This document shows, piece after piece, positions 35,474 to 44,858 of a stretch of DNA of 64,000 bases. This DNA is from Corynebacterium coyleae. GTDB taxonomy: Bacteria > Actinomycetota > Actinomycetes > Mycobacteriales > Mycobacteriaceae. Under the pieces are notes generated by a model, which did not search any database, had not been told where the DNA came from, and was given only the letters and a program-made list of their open reading frames with translations. The position numbers and the translations under genes are program-made. Each line of letters begins with the position of its first letter. The first letter of the stretch is position 1. Location of the stretch: NCBI RefSeq assembly GCF_030408635.1, contig NZ_CP047198.1, forward strand, positions 2,294,001 to 2,358,000, written 5' to 3'.

Positions 35474-36495
35474 CAGAGTTTCGTCCCCTTCCGCAAGATA
35501 TGCAGTGCAAATGGGGCCCCAACGAAGGCGAGTGTGATGCCCACCTGTAATTCTCCAGGGCGCGCGATGACGCGACCAATAACGTCAGCAAACAAGAGCA
35601 ACGTCGCCCCAGCCAGCGCGGAACACGGCAGCACCCAGCGGTAGTCCGGGCCGGTGAGGCTACGCACGAGGTGCGGAACAACCAGGCCAACGAACCCGAT
35701 CGGTCCGGCTCCAGCCACCGCTGCGCCAGTAAGCAATGCAACCAGGACGATACCCAAGGTCCGCGCGATAGAAACTCGGACGCCAAGTGCATTTGCAACG
35801 TCATCCCCCAAGTTCAGGAGGTTTAGCTGATTCGCTGAAGCAAAGGCGCCCACGAGCCCAAGAACAATCACGGGAGCAAGGACCGTGACCACCTGCATAT
35901 CGCGTCCGGCGATAGCACCCGCTGTCCAAAACCGCATCTCATTAAGGCTTCGCGTATGCGTCAGTACGATGCCGCTCGTCAGCGCAGAACAAACCGCACC
36001 CAACGCGGAACCACCAAGCACCACCGTGATCGGCGTAGATCCCAGGCTTCTCATGCTGAGCACGAACACAAGCGCTACCGCAAGTATCGCCCCGAGAAAT
36101 CCCACCCCGACAGTGCCCAATACCGTCATTGACCCATAAAAGGAAATGGCTGCTGCCACAGCAAGCGCCGCGCCAGGCCCGACGCCCAGCAGGTTTGTGT
36201 CTGCTAACGGGTTTCGGGTGTGTCCCTGCAGCAGTGCGCCCGCAGTGCCCAGCGCTGCTCCCACCAGCAGACCAAGCAGAGTGCGCGGAACACGGAGCTG
36301 CGCGATGATCTTCGCCTCATCGCTGGACGCCTCAGACTGTTCGTCTGCATCCGAGAACGCCAGCATGAGTCCATCACGAACCGCGCTCACCGTCGCCTCG
36401 AAACCCATTTCGCGCGCCCCGATCAACAGCGACACCAGCGCTGCACACACAGTGGAAATCACAAGGAGGGCGACAAGCCCAACACGTTTAGTCAC
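35473..36495 (-). CDS. FecCD-family iron-siderophore permease
   Basis: The 340-residue permease is paralogous to its neighbour. RVPRTLLGLLVGAALGTAGALLQGH, NPLADTNLLGVGPGAALAVA and GPIGFVGLVVPHLVRSLTGPDY are the conserved blocks. An insertion after the first helix (about residues 38-62, rich in Glu, Ser and Ala) is hydrophilic. It starts 12 bp after the siderophore-interacting-protein stop, so it is in the same iron-regulated operon led by the box at 37422-37440. Confidence 0.92.
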   Translation of the reverse strand: MTKRVGLVALLVISTVCAALVSLLIGAREMGFEATVSAVRDGLMLAFSDADEQSEASSDEAKIIAQLRVPRTLLGLLVGAALGTAGALLQGHTRNPLADTNLLGVGPGAALAVAAAISFYGSMTVLGTVGVGFLGAILAVALVFVLSMRSLGSTPITVVLGGSALGAVCSALTSGIVLTHTRSLNEMRFWTAGAIAGRDMQVVTVLAPVIVLGLVGAFASANQLNLLNLGDDVANALGVRVSIARTLGIVLVALLTGAAVAGAGPIGFVGLVVPHLVRSLTGPDYRWVLPCSALAGATLLLFADVIGRVIARPGELQVGITLAFVGAPFALHILRKGTKL

Positions 36496-36507
36496 GCTGT
36501 AACTCCG

Positions 36508-37410
36508 TTACCGCCAGTACCCCATGAACGACACGTGATGACGAGGCACTCCCGCCTCCCCCACCAGAAGCCGCCGCATGGCCGTCACAGCCGTATTCTT
36601 CCCAGCGATCCAGTAATAGGTATGTCCCACGGTATCCGGCGTGGAAGCTATGGACTCACCACTGCTGGAATACGTGGGTGTCTCCCAGACTTCATCGAGC
36701 TGGGCTTCATCCACAAAACCAGGCTTTCCAGTTTCCAACGAAGCGGAGACACAACGGGATCCAACTTCCTGTTTCAGCTGCGCGAGAAGCAAGCCTCCGT
36801 AGTCGAAGTCACCCTCTTCACGAAAGTGCCAACGGATATCAACCTGTGAAGGGGAGTCGATGGGCAGATGATTGCCGGCGGGCACCTCAATATCAACCGA
36901 ACCGGCGAGCCCCTCGGGCCAATCCCCCAAGATACGAGCCATTGCAGGCAACGCGGTTTCATCGCCGTAAAGACGCACAATCGCAGCAGATCCGGGGTCA
37001 AACTCAATACCAACACCGGAATCATCGTCGCGGGTTGGTCCAATAATCAGCAGCTGCTGCCCAGGGTGTGCGTCCTGCGCCCACGCCGAGGCGGGACCGG
37101 GACTATCGCTGTGCAAAACAAAATCCACATCCAATTCGTCAGGACCTTCAGCACTTCGCCGGAACTCCCGAATGGAATAGGTACGCAGGTGTCCGCGCAT
37201 ATGCTCCGGCATCGCACGCCACGTCTCCCACCACCCCTCTTCCGGAAGCTCGAACAGACCACTGACAGGCGGGATCAGTAGCTTGATACGCAAATCCCTG
37301 ATAGGAACGGCGGGTCCCATGTCGTCGACCCCGGTGAACGTCACCCGCTGGAAACTCGGCGCAATGCGTTCACTGCGGACGACGGTTGCAAGGAAAGGTC
37401 TAAAACTCAC
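36508..37410 (-). CDS. Siderophore-interacting protein (FAD-dependent ferric-siderophore reductase)
   Basis: The 300-residue SIP/ViuB-type flavin reductase releases iron from imported ferric siderophore by reduction in the cytoplasm. The FAD-binding domain holds HLRTYSIREFRR (the RxYS-type flavin motif). The C-terminal nucleotide/substrate domain has LLIIGPTRDDDSG, AIVRLYGDETALPAMARIL and YYWIAGKNTAVTAMRRLLV. The start is GTG at 37410, 12 bp after a DtxR-like box, and it heads the operon with the permeases and ATPase. Confidence 0.92.
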   Translation of the reverse strand: MSFRPFLATVVRSERIAPSFQRVTFTGVDDMGPAVPIRDLRIKLLIPPVSGLFELPEEGWWETWRAMPEHMRGHLRTYSIREFRRSAEGPDELDVDFVLHSDSPGPASAWAQDAHPGQQLLIIGPTRDDDSGVGIEFDPGSAAIVRLYGDETALPAMARILGDWPEGLAGSVDIEVPAGNHLPIDSPSQVDIRWHFREEGDFDYGGLLLAQLKQEVGSRCVSASLETGKPGFVDEAQLDEVWETPTYSSSGESIASTPDTVGHTYYWIAGKNTAVTAMRRLLVGEAGVPRHHVSFMGYWR

Positions 37411-37421
37411 CCCGCAAACTA

Positions 37422-37440
37422 TATAGGCTTGCCTATCCTA
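37422..37440. promoter_or_regulatory. DtxR-type iron box 3, SIP-ABC operon
   Basis: TATAGGCTTGCCTATCCTA, read on the minus strand as TAGGATAGGCAAGCCTATA, matches the DtxR consensus at most conserved positions. It lies 12 bp upstream of the SIP start codon, so it overlaps the likely promoter. Confidence 0.75.
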
Positions 37441-37527
37441 AGGAAAGCATTGAGGTGAGCAGTCCCGGCGCCCGTGTAGCCGGCCAAACGGCTAGTCGCC
37501 TTTAAGACCGGTGACGGCACGGGCGCG
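37441..37527. other. Non-coding stretch between the iron operon and gene remnant
   Basis: No gene is visible. There is a hairpin, TAGCCG (37477-37482) with CGGCTA (37489-37494). A wider inverted repeat, GCGCCCGTG (about 37468-37476) with CACGGGCGC (37518-37526), encloses it. It may be remodelled coding sequence of the remnant that follows. Confidence 0.35.
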
Positions 37528-37599
37528 GGCATCATCAACCGCCCTGACATCAACCGGTACCTCGTGTCCGCCTTCGTCGCCCCGGTCCCGAGCGCCTAG
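37528..37599 (+). pseudogene. 3' fragment of an unidentified gene (second copy of a duplicated end)
   Basis: The frame encodes GIINRPDINRYLVSAF-VAPVPSA and a stop (TAG at 37597-37599). It duplicates the end of the fragment at 32565-32633: the first 38 bases are identical and the rest has five mismatches. Upstream the frame continues only as a short divergent stretch (LVAFKTGDGTGA). There is no start codon or ribosome-binding site. The two copies bracket the siderophore cassette in direct orientation. Confidence 0.6.
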
Positions 37600-37613
37600 C
37601 CACCCGGCTGCGG

Positions 37614-37718
37614 AGTTGTTTGAAACAACTATGAAACAACTCGCTATAAAACTGACCCGAAATTAAACCATCGCCGCAGGTCACAATAGTTGTTTCGAGT
37701 TGTTTTGAGTTGTTTATA
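37614..37718. repeat. 105-bp direct repeat, left copy, with GTTGTTT boxes
   Basis: This copy aligns base for base over 105 bp with 39455-39559; by hand count 85 positions are identical. It opens with the perfect 17-bp palindrome AGTTGTTTGAAACAACT, then GAAACAACT, and closes with three direct GTTGTTT boxes about 10-11 bp apart. Its right end contains the stop codon of the AlbA_2-type gene (37714-37716). Confidence 0.85.
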
Positions 37719-39426
37719 CCGAAACCCAACGGACACTCGGGCCTCGCGTTGGGCTCCCGTCGGCGATTTTCGCTTTCCCTAGGTCCCGAAGGTGGCGAAG
37801 GATTCGGCTCACTGATTCACGCTCGACGCCGAGTTCATTCGCAACCTCACGAGCGTTCAGGGACTTCCCCTCGCGCAACTGAGCAACGATCCAGTCCTCG
37901 GTAGTCACGGATGCAATCGCAGTAGATTCGTTCCCCCCAAAAGCCGTCCGTGCTCGAGCAGACAATATCCACTCGGGGGCATCCCGCAAAGGTTCTAGGA
38001 AGCCCTGACTTGCGTACCACCCCAAGTATTCTTGGGCCTGCGCTTCCGGGACTTGCATGAGTCGGGCCGCCGTGGACGTCATCAAAATCTGGTTGTTCGC
38101 CAGATGACGCGCCACTAAGAGCCCATTTACGCTATTGAATATCGCCTCTCCGAACTCAGCACGCAGCAGGTACAGCGACTTAATAAAAGCCGAATCGACG
38201 TTTCCGGCGGGCAACGTGACCTCCACAAACGGTCCATCGGCATTCAGACTAGGCGCTTGTCTACCACTGGCGAGCATGGAGACCCACATGCGATCGAAGC
38301 CTCGCGAAGACTCTTCAGCGAGGCCCAACCGCCGCAATGCACCCATCAGAATCGGGTTACGCGGGATCGATTGGGTGGTCAGAATCCTTTCCTCAGGCAC
38401 GCCGACAGGGAGACCACCAGGAGACCAAACGGTCAGACTGGTCGGAGACTGATCAACAACGATTGCAGTGGTCGCTCCCCAGTCGCGGTGCGCGAATGCG
38501 TTGGAAACAATTTCGTCTACAGCAGCCGCAGGAAACGCCGGAATGGGAAACTCTTGCCCGTTCGGGAGTTGCACTCGCGCAATTTCCTGCGACGTGTGAG
38601 CCTTAATCAACGCACGAAGCTGTTCTGATGCAGTAATCAACGGTGCGGAGATCTCGGTGACTTTCGGATCGCCACTGGGCACGTCGCGAAGCAAGTGTCG
38701 CACGACCGTCCGGTTGCGCAGCGGCTGCATGAAGAGAATTTCTGCCGCAAAGGTCAGCGCGCCATGGGGCGTAAACAATCCCAACTCACTGCAGAGTTCA
38801 AGACTCGTCTGGGGTACAGGAGAGTCATCACCCAAGGCATGCTTCCGGTTGGCAAGGAGTGCTTTAGCCTGCTCGATTGCCTTAGGGTCGAGATCTTCAG
38901 GGCTTCGTCGAGACGCAGTAGCGCTCAGGTCGGGGTTCGATCGGGAAAGGTGAATACTGCGACGCTCATCCTCCCCCAGAGGGACGCAGTTTTTCCCGAC
39001 ACGTTTACTGGCCTGGCCTTTGGAACGCTGATACAACGCCATCCCCCGCGGGATGCGCAACGCAATCAAACGCTTGCCGCAGCGCTCGATTTCAGAAGCT
39101 TCGACCTGAATATGAGGCTGCGTCTTGCTGTAAATCTTTTCCACCAACCAGTCGCATGAGCGATCGGTACCGGTGAACGCAGCAGGGCCTGTCTTCTTGT
39201 CGTTGACGCCAAGGACGATGTAGGCGACACCGCCGTCGGCGTTGGAGAAACAAATGACCTCGTCGACAAGAAACTCCACAAGCCCCGCATCGGGGTTCTT
39301 GTTCATCGGGTGGACAGCAGGATCTTCCTTGAAATCCAGTACCTGGGATTCCCAGCTCCCAGCGCTATCTCCGGCCTCGATTGCCGACAGCGCTTCCTCC
39401 ACACCCTCAAAACCCGAATCGAGCAT
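37714..39426 (-). CDS. Schlafen AlbA_2-domain ATP-binding protein with C-terminal HTH
   Basis: The 570-residue protein is of the COG2865-like group. The N-terminal AlbA_2 domain (about 28-150) has QVLDFKEDP, FSNADGGVAYIVLGV and ALRIPRGMALYQRSKG. The central GHKL-type ATP-binding fold (about 280-400) has N-box VDEIVSNAFAHRDW, WSPGGLPVGVP and SSRGFDRM. A C-terminal winged helix (about 515-550) reads SLNAREVANELGVERESVSRIL. The group is often annotated as transcriptional regulator; some members occur in defence islands. GTTGTTT-rich 105-bp repeats lie just upstream of its start and across its stop, suggesting autoregulation or a mobile history. The gene is a likely acquisition. Confidence 0.85.
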   Translation of the reverse strand: MLDSGFEGVEEALSAIEAGDSAGSWESQVLDFKEDPAVHPMNKNPDAGLVEFLVDEVICFSNADGGVAYIVLGVNDKKTGPAAFTGTDRSCDWLVEKIYSKTQPHIQVEASEIERCGKRLIALRIPRGMALYQRSKGQASKRVGKNCVPLGEDERRSIHLSRSNPDLSATASRRSPEDLDPKAIEQAKALLANRKHALGDDSPVPQTSLELCSELGLFTPHGALTFAAEILFMQPLRNRTVVRHLLRDVPSGDPKVTEISAPLITASEQLRALIKAHTSQEIARVQLPNGQEFPIPAFPAAAVDEIVSNAFAHRDWGATTAIVVDQSPTSLTVWSPGGLPVGVPEERILTTQSIPRNPILMGALRRLGLAEESSRGFDRMWVSMLASGRQAPSLNADGPFVEVTLPAGNVDSAFIKSLYLLRAEFGEAIFNSVNGLLVARHLANNQILMTSTAARLMQVPEAQAQEYLGWYASQGFLEPLRDAPEWILSARARTAFGGNESTAIASVTTEDWIVAQLREGKSLNAREVANELGVERESVSRILRHLRDLGKAKIADGSPTRGPSVRWVSV

Positions 39427-39454
39427 GGGCTCAGAATAACAAAAGTTGTTTCAA

Positions 39455-39559
39455 AGTTGTTTGAAACAACTCCGAAACAACTTACCGCAAAACTCGCCCA
39501 AAATCAGCCCATCCGAGCAGGTCAGCATAGTTGTTTGGAGTTGTTTTGGGTTGTTTATA
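39455..39559. repeat. 105-bp direct repeat, right copy, with GTTGTTT boxes
   Basis: This copy lies 28 bp upstream of the AlbA_2-type gene start and so in its promoter region. It has the same palindrome AGTTGTTTGAAACAACT and triple GTTGTTT tail as the left copy. A further GTTGTTTC box lies at about 39445-39452. Its end contains the stop codon of the glutaredoxin-like gene (39555-39557). Confidence 0.85.
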
Positions 39560-39791
39560 ACTCGACCGTCGTGCCGTCGATCACCTTGGACGGCACACCG
39601 ATCTTGCCGGCGGCGCGCACGTCAGCGAACCCGTCAAGCGAGTCGCGCAGGGTGAGGAAGCGTTTGAGGTTGCGCAGGTTGGTGACGTCGAGAAGTTCGG
39701 CGTCGCCGAAGGCCTGCGGGTCTGCCTTAAACTGCGCGATCACGTCGGTGCAGTCGGGGCAGTCGGGGTGAACGAAAATCTCAGCGCTCAC
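39555..39791 (-). CDS. Glutaredoxin-like small redox protein
   Basis: The 78-residue thioredoxin-fold protein has an N-terminal CPDC motif (FVHPDCPDCTDVIAQF) and the cis-Pro region KIGVPSKVIDGTTV. It is probably a glutaredoxin/NrdH-like or DUF-type redox protein; the partner is unknown. The start is GTG with a strong AGGAGGT five bases upstream, and that ribosome-binding site overlaps the glf stop region. It is nine bases downstream of glf and likely co-transcribed. The stop codon is embedded in the right 105-bp repeat. Confidence 0.8.
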   Translation of the reverse strand: MSAEIFVHPDCPDCTDVIAQFKADPQAFGDAELLDVTNLRNLKRFLTLRDSLDGFADVRAAGKIGVPSKVIDGTTVEL

Positions 39792-39800
39792 AAGTACCTC

Positions 39801-41081
<1,281 letters not shown>

Positions 41082-41141
41082 CTACACTGCGTTCCAGTCA
41101 CAATTGCCACTATTTTCACAAGAAGTGTCAGGAGTTTTACC

Positions 41142-43025
41142 GTGCAACAACGCCGTAGTCTTCAGGGCGGTGCGGTCCGACCACGCCGGGCCGTAGTCCT
41201 GCCTGCCGTGGTGTCCGTTCTCCTCGTGGTGGCTCTCGTCGCTACGCAAGTGTTCAGCGGCAACCGCATCCTCCACGTCCAATCCCTCGGCGCCGGCGCA
41301 CCCGAGGTGTACACCGCGTCCGAGTCCTTCGCGTCCGGCGCGAACATCACTGTCGACGACGCCGCCATCCGCACCCAAGGCGGCGAAGAAGGCGAAGTAC
41401 GCCGCGTGGTCAAGGAGTTCACCAACGACCGCGACTTCTCCATCGTCGGCCTGACCTGGACCGGCGACCGCGACATCGCCGCCTTCGTCCGCTCCCAGCA
41501 GGCCGACGGCACCTGGTCAGAATGGTTCGAAATGGACCCGATCGACCCGCCGAAGGGCAGCGACAAGTTCGGCACCGAACCGATCTTCGTGGGCAAAACC
41601 AAGCGCGTCCAGGTCTCCACCGGCGGCGTCGACCTTCTCGACGGCGGCCGCACCGAATCCGGCGCCCCCACCACCGCCAAGGACCTCAACGCCGTCTTCC
41701 TCGACGGCGGCGAAGGCCAAACCCAAGGCGGCATCAACCCGGTCGCGGACTCCTACACCTGGGGCATGCCCAAGGTGATCACCCGCGCACAGTGGGGTGC
41801 AGGCTCCAGCCAGGCCCCGTACTACTCCGAACCAACCACCGCAGCGACCGTGCACCACACCGCAGGCTCCAACAACTACACCGAGGCCCAGGCACCGGGC
41901 ATCGTCCGCGGTATCTGGACCTACCACGCCCGCAACCTGGGCTGGGGTGACATTGGCTACCACGCGCTCGTGGATAAGTACGGCAACATCTACGAAGGCC
42001 GCGCAGGCGGCATGGACCGCAGCCCACAAGGCGCACACGTCGGCGGATTCAACCAAAACACCTGGGGCGTATCCATGCTTGGCGATTACCAAAGCGCCCA
42101 GCCCACCACCGCAGCACTGCGCGCCATGGGCGAAATCATCGGCTGGAAGGCAGCCGTCGCCGACTTCAACCCAATGGGCTACAGCTACCACCAGGCAGAA
42201 TTCAGCTTCAAGGGCTCCAAGTACTCGGCTGGCCAGGGTGCATCGTTTAGCAACATCAACGCTCACCGTGACTTCCACTACAGCACCTGCCCAGGCGACA
42301 ACCTGTACTCCAAACTGCCCATGATCCGCGCCACCGCCGCAGCGAAGTACCGCACGCTCAAGGCCGGCAACCGCGCAGGCCTGGGCAACCGCGGCACCGA
42401 GTCGACCGCTGTCACCACCACGGCGCAGTCCCCGGCATTGCCAGGCGACACCGGCAATCAGGGCAACACCGGCAACAACGCCACAGGCGTTCTCACCGGC
42501 CTGACCTCCGGCGACCCGATCGCCATCGCCACCGCGGCCGGCACCGTCATCGGCGCAGTCCTGCTGTTCCTGGCGGCACGCGACATGCTCCCCGGCGTCA
42601 GCGAGCGCCAGGGGTTGGAGGTCTTCCAAGGGCTCAACCTCGCACAGGTCTCGGAGTTGGCCCAAAAGATCGGCCCAGCTGTCGGCCCAGCACTGAACGC
42701 CTTCGGCGCCACCGAGGCCGCCGCCGTCTGGACCGCTCTTGAGCCCACCCTGGGCAAACTCATCGCAGGCGTTGGCGGACCGACCGGCCCGGCAATCACC
42801 TTCTACTCCAACGGCATCGCCGCGCGTAATGACCAGGGCGAGATCATCGCGCTCGTCGGCAAGATTGCGGAGGCCTGGCTGCAGCAAGGCCTCGACGCAG
42901 GCCCACTCGGCATGCCGATCACCCGCGAGTACTACCCGACCAGCGACGTCGTCCGCATCGACTTCGAAGGCGGCAGCATCACCTACAACCCGACCACCAA
43001 CGCGCTGGACATCACCACGCGCTAG
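41142..43025 (+). CDS. Secreted PGRP-type N-acetylmuramoyl-L-alanine amidase
   Basis: The 627-residue exported protein has an N-terminal transmembrane/signal segment (about 19-38), a beta-rich domain, and an amidase_2/PGRP domain (about 200-395). The Zn-site region is VHHTAGSNNY (His238-His239), with His375 and Cys383 in NAHRDFHYSTCPGD. A Gly/Asn/Thr linker and hydrophobic segment (about 455-475) precede a C-terminal LGFP-like unit (LGMPITREYY). Homologous proteins (Rv3811) sit next to glf in M. tuberculosis. It cleaves the muramyl-alanine bond of peptidoglycan, by family inference. The ATG follows AGGAG. Confidence 0.88.
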   Translation: MQQRRSLQGGAVRPRRAVVLPAVVSVLLVVALVATQVFSGNRILHVQSLGAGAPEVYTASESFASGANITVDDAAIRTQGGEEGEVRRVVKEFTNDRDFSIVGLTWTGDRDIAAFVRSQQADGTWSEWFEMDPIDPPKGSDKFGTEPIFVGKTKRVQVSTGGVDLLDGGRTESGAPTTAKDLNAVFLDGGEGQTQGGINPVADSYTWGMPKVITRAQWGAGSSQAPYYSEPTTAATVHHTAGSNNYTEAQAPGIVRGIWTYHARNLGWGDIGYHALVDKYGNIYEGRAGGMDRSPQGAHVGGFNQNTWGVSMLGDYQSAQPTTAALRAMGEIIGWKAAVADFNPMGYSYHQAEFSFKGSKYSAGQGASFSNINAHRDFHYSTCPGDNLYSKLPMIRATAAAKYRTLKAGNRAGLGNRGTESTAVTTTAQSPALPGDTGNQGNTGNNATGVLTGLTSGDPIAIATAAGTVIGAVLLFLAARDMLPGVSERQGLEVFQGLNLAQVSELAQKIGPAVGPALNAFGATEAAAVWTALEPTLGKLIAGVGGPTGPAITFYSNGIAARNDQGEIIALVGKIAEAWLQQGLDAGPLGMPITREYYPTSDVVRIDFEGGSITYNPTTNALDITTR

Positions 43026-43047
43026 GCCCTCGCAGGCTCGGGCCTAG
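43022..43047. terminator. Palindrome across the amidase and glpK stop codons
   Basis: The inverted repeat CTAGGCCC (43022-43029) with GGGCCTAG (43040-43047) contains both convergent stop codons. There is no clear T-run on either strand, so it may be a bidirectional hairpin and not a strong intrinsic terminator. Confidence 0.5.
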
Positions 43048-44504
43048 GCAAGATCTAGACAGCGCTCCACCGCGTCTTCCCACGCGGTGACCAGCCGGTC
43101 CCGTTCGGGGCCGGCCATTTCGCTTTCCCAGGTGGTGGAGGTGCCGAGCGACAAGGGTTCGTCGATAAGCGAAATGCCCATCGCAGCCGCCGACGCCGCC
43201 CCCATCACGGTCGTCTCCGTGTTCGCGGGCCGCTCCACCGTCACGCCGAGGATGTCGGCCTGCATCTGCATCAACAGGTTGTTCTCCGTCATGCCGCCAT
43301 CGACCTTCAGCGTCGTCGGGTCGCCGCCCATCGCACACACCACCTCACGCGCCTGCAAGCATGTCGCCTCCAGCGCAGCGCGAGCAATGTGCCGCTTATC
43401 GACGAACCGCGTCAACCCCACAATCACACCCCGCGCATCCGGACGCCACCGCGGCGCGAACAGGCCGGAAAACGCGGGCACGATCACCACTCCCCCACTG
43501 TCTTCGACCTGCTCCGCGAGGGTTTCCGATTCTGCGGCGGTGCTCAGGATGCCGAGCTGGTCGCGCAGCCACTGAATCAACGACCCGCCCACGGCCACCG
43601 AGCCCTCCTGCGCGTACACCGGCGGCTGGCCCTGCACCTGGTAGGCGACGGTGGTCAGCAGGCCGCGGTCGCTAAACTTCGGCTCGGCACCCGTGTTGAG
43701 CAGCATGAACAGGCCGGTGCCGTACGTCATTTTCGCGTCGTTCTCGTGCAGGCCACCCTGGCCGAACAGCGCGGCCTGCTGGTCGCCGAGCACGCCCGTG
43801 ATCGGCACGCCCGCCAGCGGACCCCGCGGACGGATCTTGCCAAAGTTGCCCACAGACGGCCGGATCTCGGGAAGGATTCGGGGCGGGATGCGGAGGTCGT
43901 CGCAAAGTTGCTCGTCCCAATCGAGGGTTTCCAAATCCATGAGCAACGTACGCGACGCGTTGGTCACATCCGTCAGATGCAACGCCTCGTCCTTGTCCTT
44001 CGCCCCGCCCGTGAGGTTCCAGATCAGCCACGTATCCATCGTGCCCGCCAGGAGTTCGCCCTTTTCGGCGCGCTCGCGAGCGCCTTCGACATTGTCCAGA
44101 ATCCACGCCCACTTCGGCGCCGCAGGATACGAATTGTGCAAAAGCCCGGTCTTGTCCAGGTACTTCGTGGCGTCCCCATCGTGGTTCGTGCGGGTGTCCT
44201 GCCACACGATCGCGTTGTAGATCGGCTTGCCGGTTGCTTTGTCCCAAATCACGGCAGTCTCGCGCTGGTTGGTCAGCCCGAGAGCGTAAATGTCCTGCTC
44301 AGCGATGTCCTTGTCAGCAAGTGCTTCGCTGAGCGCCCGGCGTGTGTTACGCCAGATCTCCATCGGGTCGTGCTCCACCCACCCCTTGCGCGGCATGATC
44401 TGCTCGTGCTCAAACTGCGCCTGGGTGATGACCTTCCCGTCCGTGCGCGTGATGCACACACGTGTCGACGTCGTACCCTGGTCAATCGCCGCAATCAAAG
44501 CCAT
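43044..44504 (-). CDS. glpK: Glycerol kinase
   Basis: The 486-residue FGGY-family kinase phosphorylates glycerol to glycerol-3-phosphate. It has the N-terminal phosphate-binding [26 protein letters not shown], the loop [18 protein letters not shown] and [15 protein letters not shown], and the C-terminal [17 protein letters not shown]. The ATG at 44504 places the phosphate loop at residues 5-17 as usual; the frame is open 33 codons upstream without support. No glpF or glpD is adjacent. The promoter must lie in the repeat-rich stretch upstream. Confidence 0.95.
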   Translation of the reverse strand: MALIAAIDQGTTSTRVCITRTDGKVITQAQFEHEQIMPRKGWVEHDPMEIWRNTRRALSEALADKDIAEQDIYALGLTNQRETAVIWDKATGKPIYNAIVWQDTRTNHDGDATKYLDKTGLLHNSYPAAPKWAWILDNVEGARERAEKGELLAGTMDTWLIWNLTGGAKDKDEALHLTDVTNASRTLLMDLETLDWDEQLCDDLRIPPRILPEIRPSVGNFGKIRPRGPLAGVPITGVLGDQQAALFGQGGLHENDAKMTYGTGLFMLLNTGAEPKFSDRGLLTTVAYQVQGQPPVYAQEGSVAVGGSLIQWLRDQLGILSTAAESETLAEQVEDSGGVVIVPAFSGLFAPRWRPDARGVIVGLTRFVDKRHIARAALEATCLQAREVVCAMGGDPTTLKVDGGMTENNLLMQMQADILGVTVERPANTETTVMGAASAAAMGISLIDEPLSLGTSTTWESEMAGPERDRLVTAWEDAVERCLDLA

Positions 44505-44858
44505 GCGCGTGATTCTACGGTGGGCGGTGGTGCCCGTTGGGTTGTTGTGGCGCTTTCTGGCTCGTTTCCGGTGCTTTCCTGGCGCTTTCTGACTCGTTTC
44601 CACTGCTTATCGTCTAGTTTCCGCTGATCGTCTAGCTGCATTTTTGTCGAACCAGACGATCAGCTAATTACTGAAAACCGTGTTCATCATCACCTGGGGA
44701 AATACCCGGTCCTCCCCGAGGCCGTCTAGCTGGATTCGAGGCGGAGCTAGACGATGAGCCGAACTAGACGATCAGCGCGCCCCGGTTCCCTCAAAATGCA
44801 CAATATATTGCGCAAAGACCCCCTTTACAGCGCAGCAGTCGGGTGCAATATTGCCTAC
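44505..44858. promoter_or_regulatory. Repeat-rich intergenic region glpK / nuclease-like gene
   Basis: This 354-bp divergent region has no convincing gene. Two structures are visible. A direct repeat, TGGCGCTTTCTGrCTCGTTTCC, lies at about 44548-44569 and 44580-44601, period 32 bp. A cluster of TCGTCTAG/CTAGACGA boxes lies at 44610-44617, 44628-44635, 44747-44754 and 44764-44771, with variants at about 44652 and 44722. The frame of the next gene is open back to 44754, but that would run through the boxes. The region is the only place for the glpK promoter. Confidence 0.6.

Noticed and set aside
37614-39559. CRISPR array suggested by repeated GTTGTTT/AAACAAC units
   Set aside because: Only two long repeats 1.8 kb apart with a gene between them; there are no regular repeat-spacer units and no cas genes.
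25417-39800. Transposase or integrase genes explaining the accessory segment
   Set aside because: No transposase, integrase or tRNA attachment site is visible; the only mobility hints are the two pairs of direct repeats.
43022-43047. A strong intrinsic terminator between the amidase gene and glpK
   Set aside because: The palindrome is clear but no T-run follows on either strand, so it is listed only as a hairpin of moderate confidence.
44754-44858. A longer start for the DUF559-type protein at 44754
   Set aside because: It would translate the CTAGACGA box cluster and adds residues without resemblance to the family; the ATG at 44859 is more plausible.
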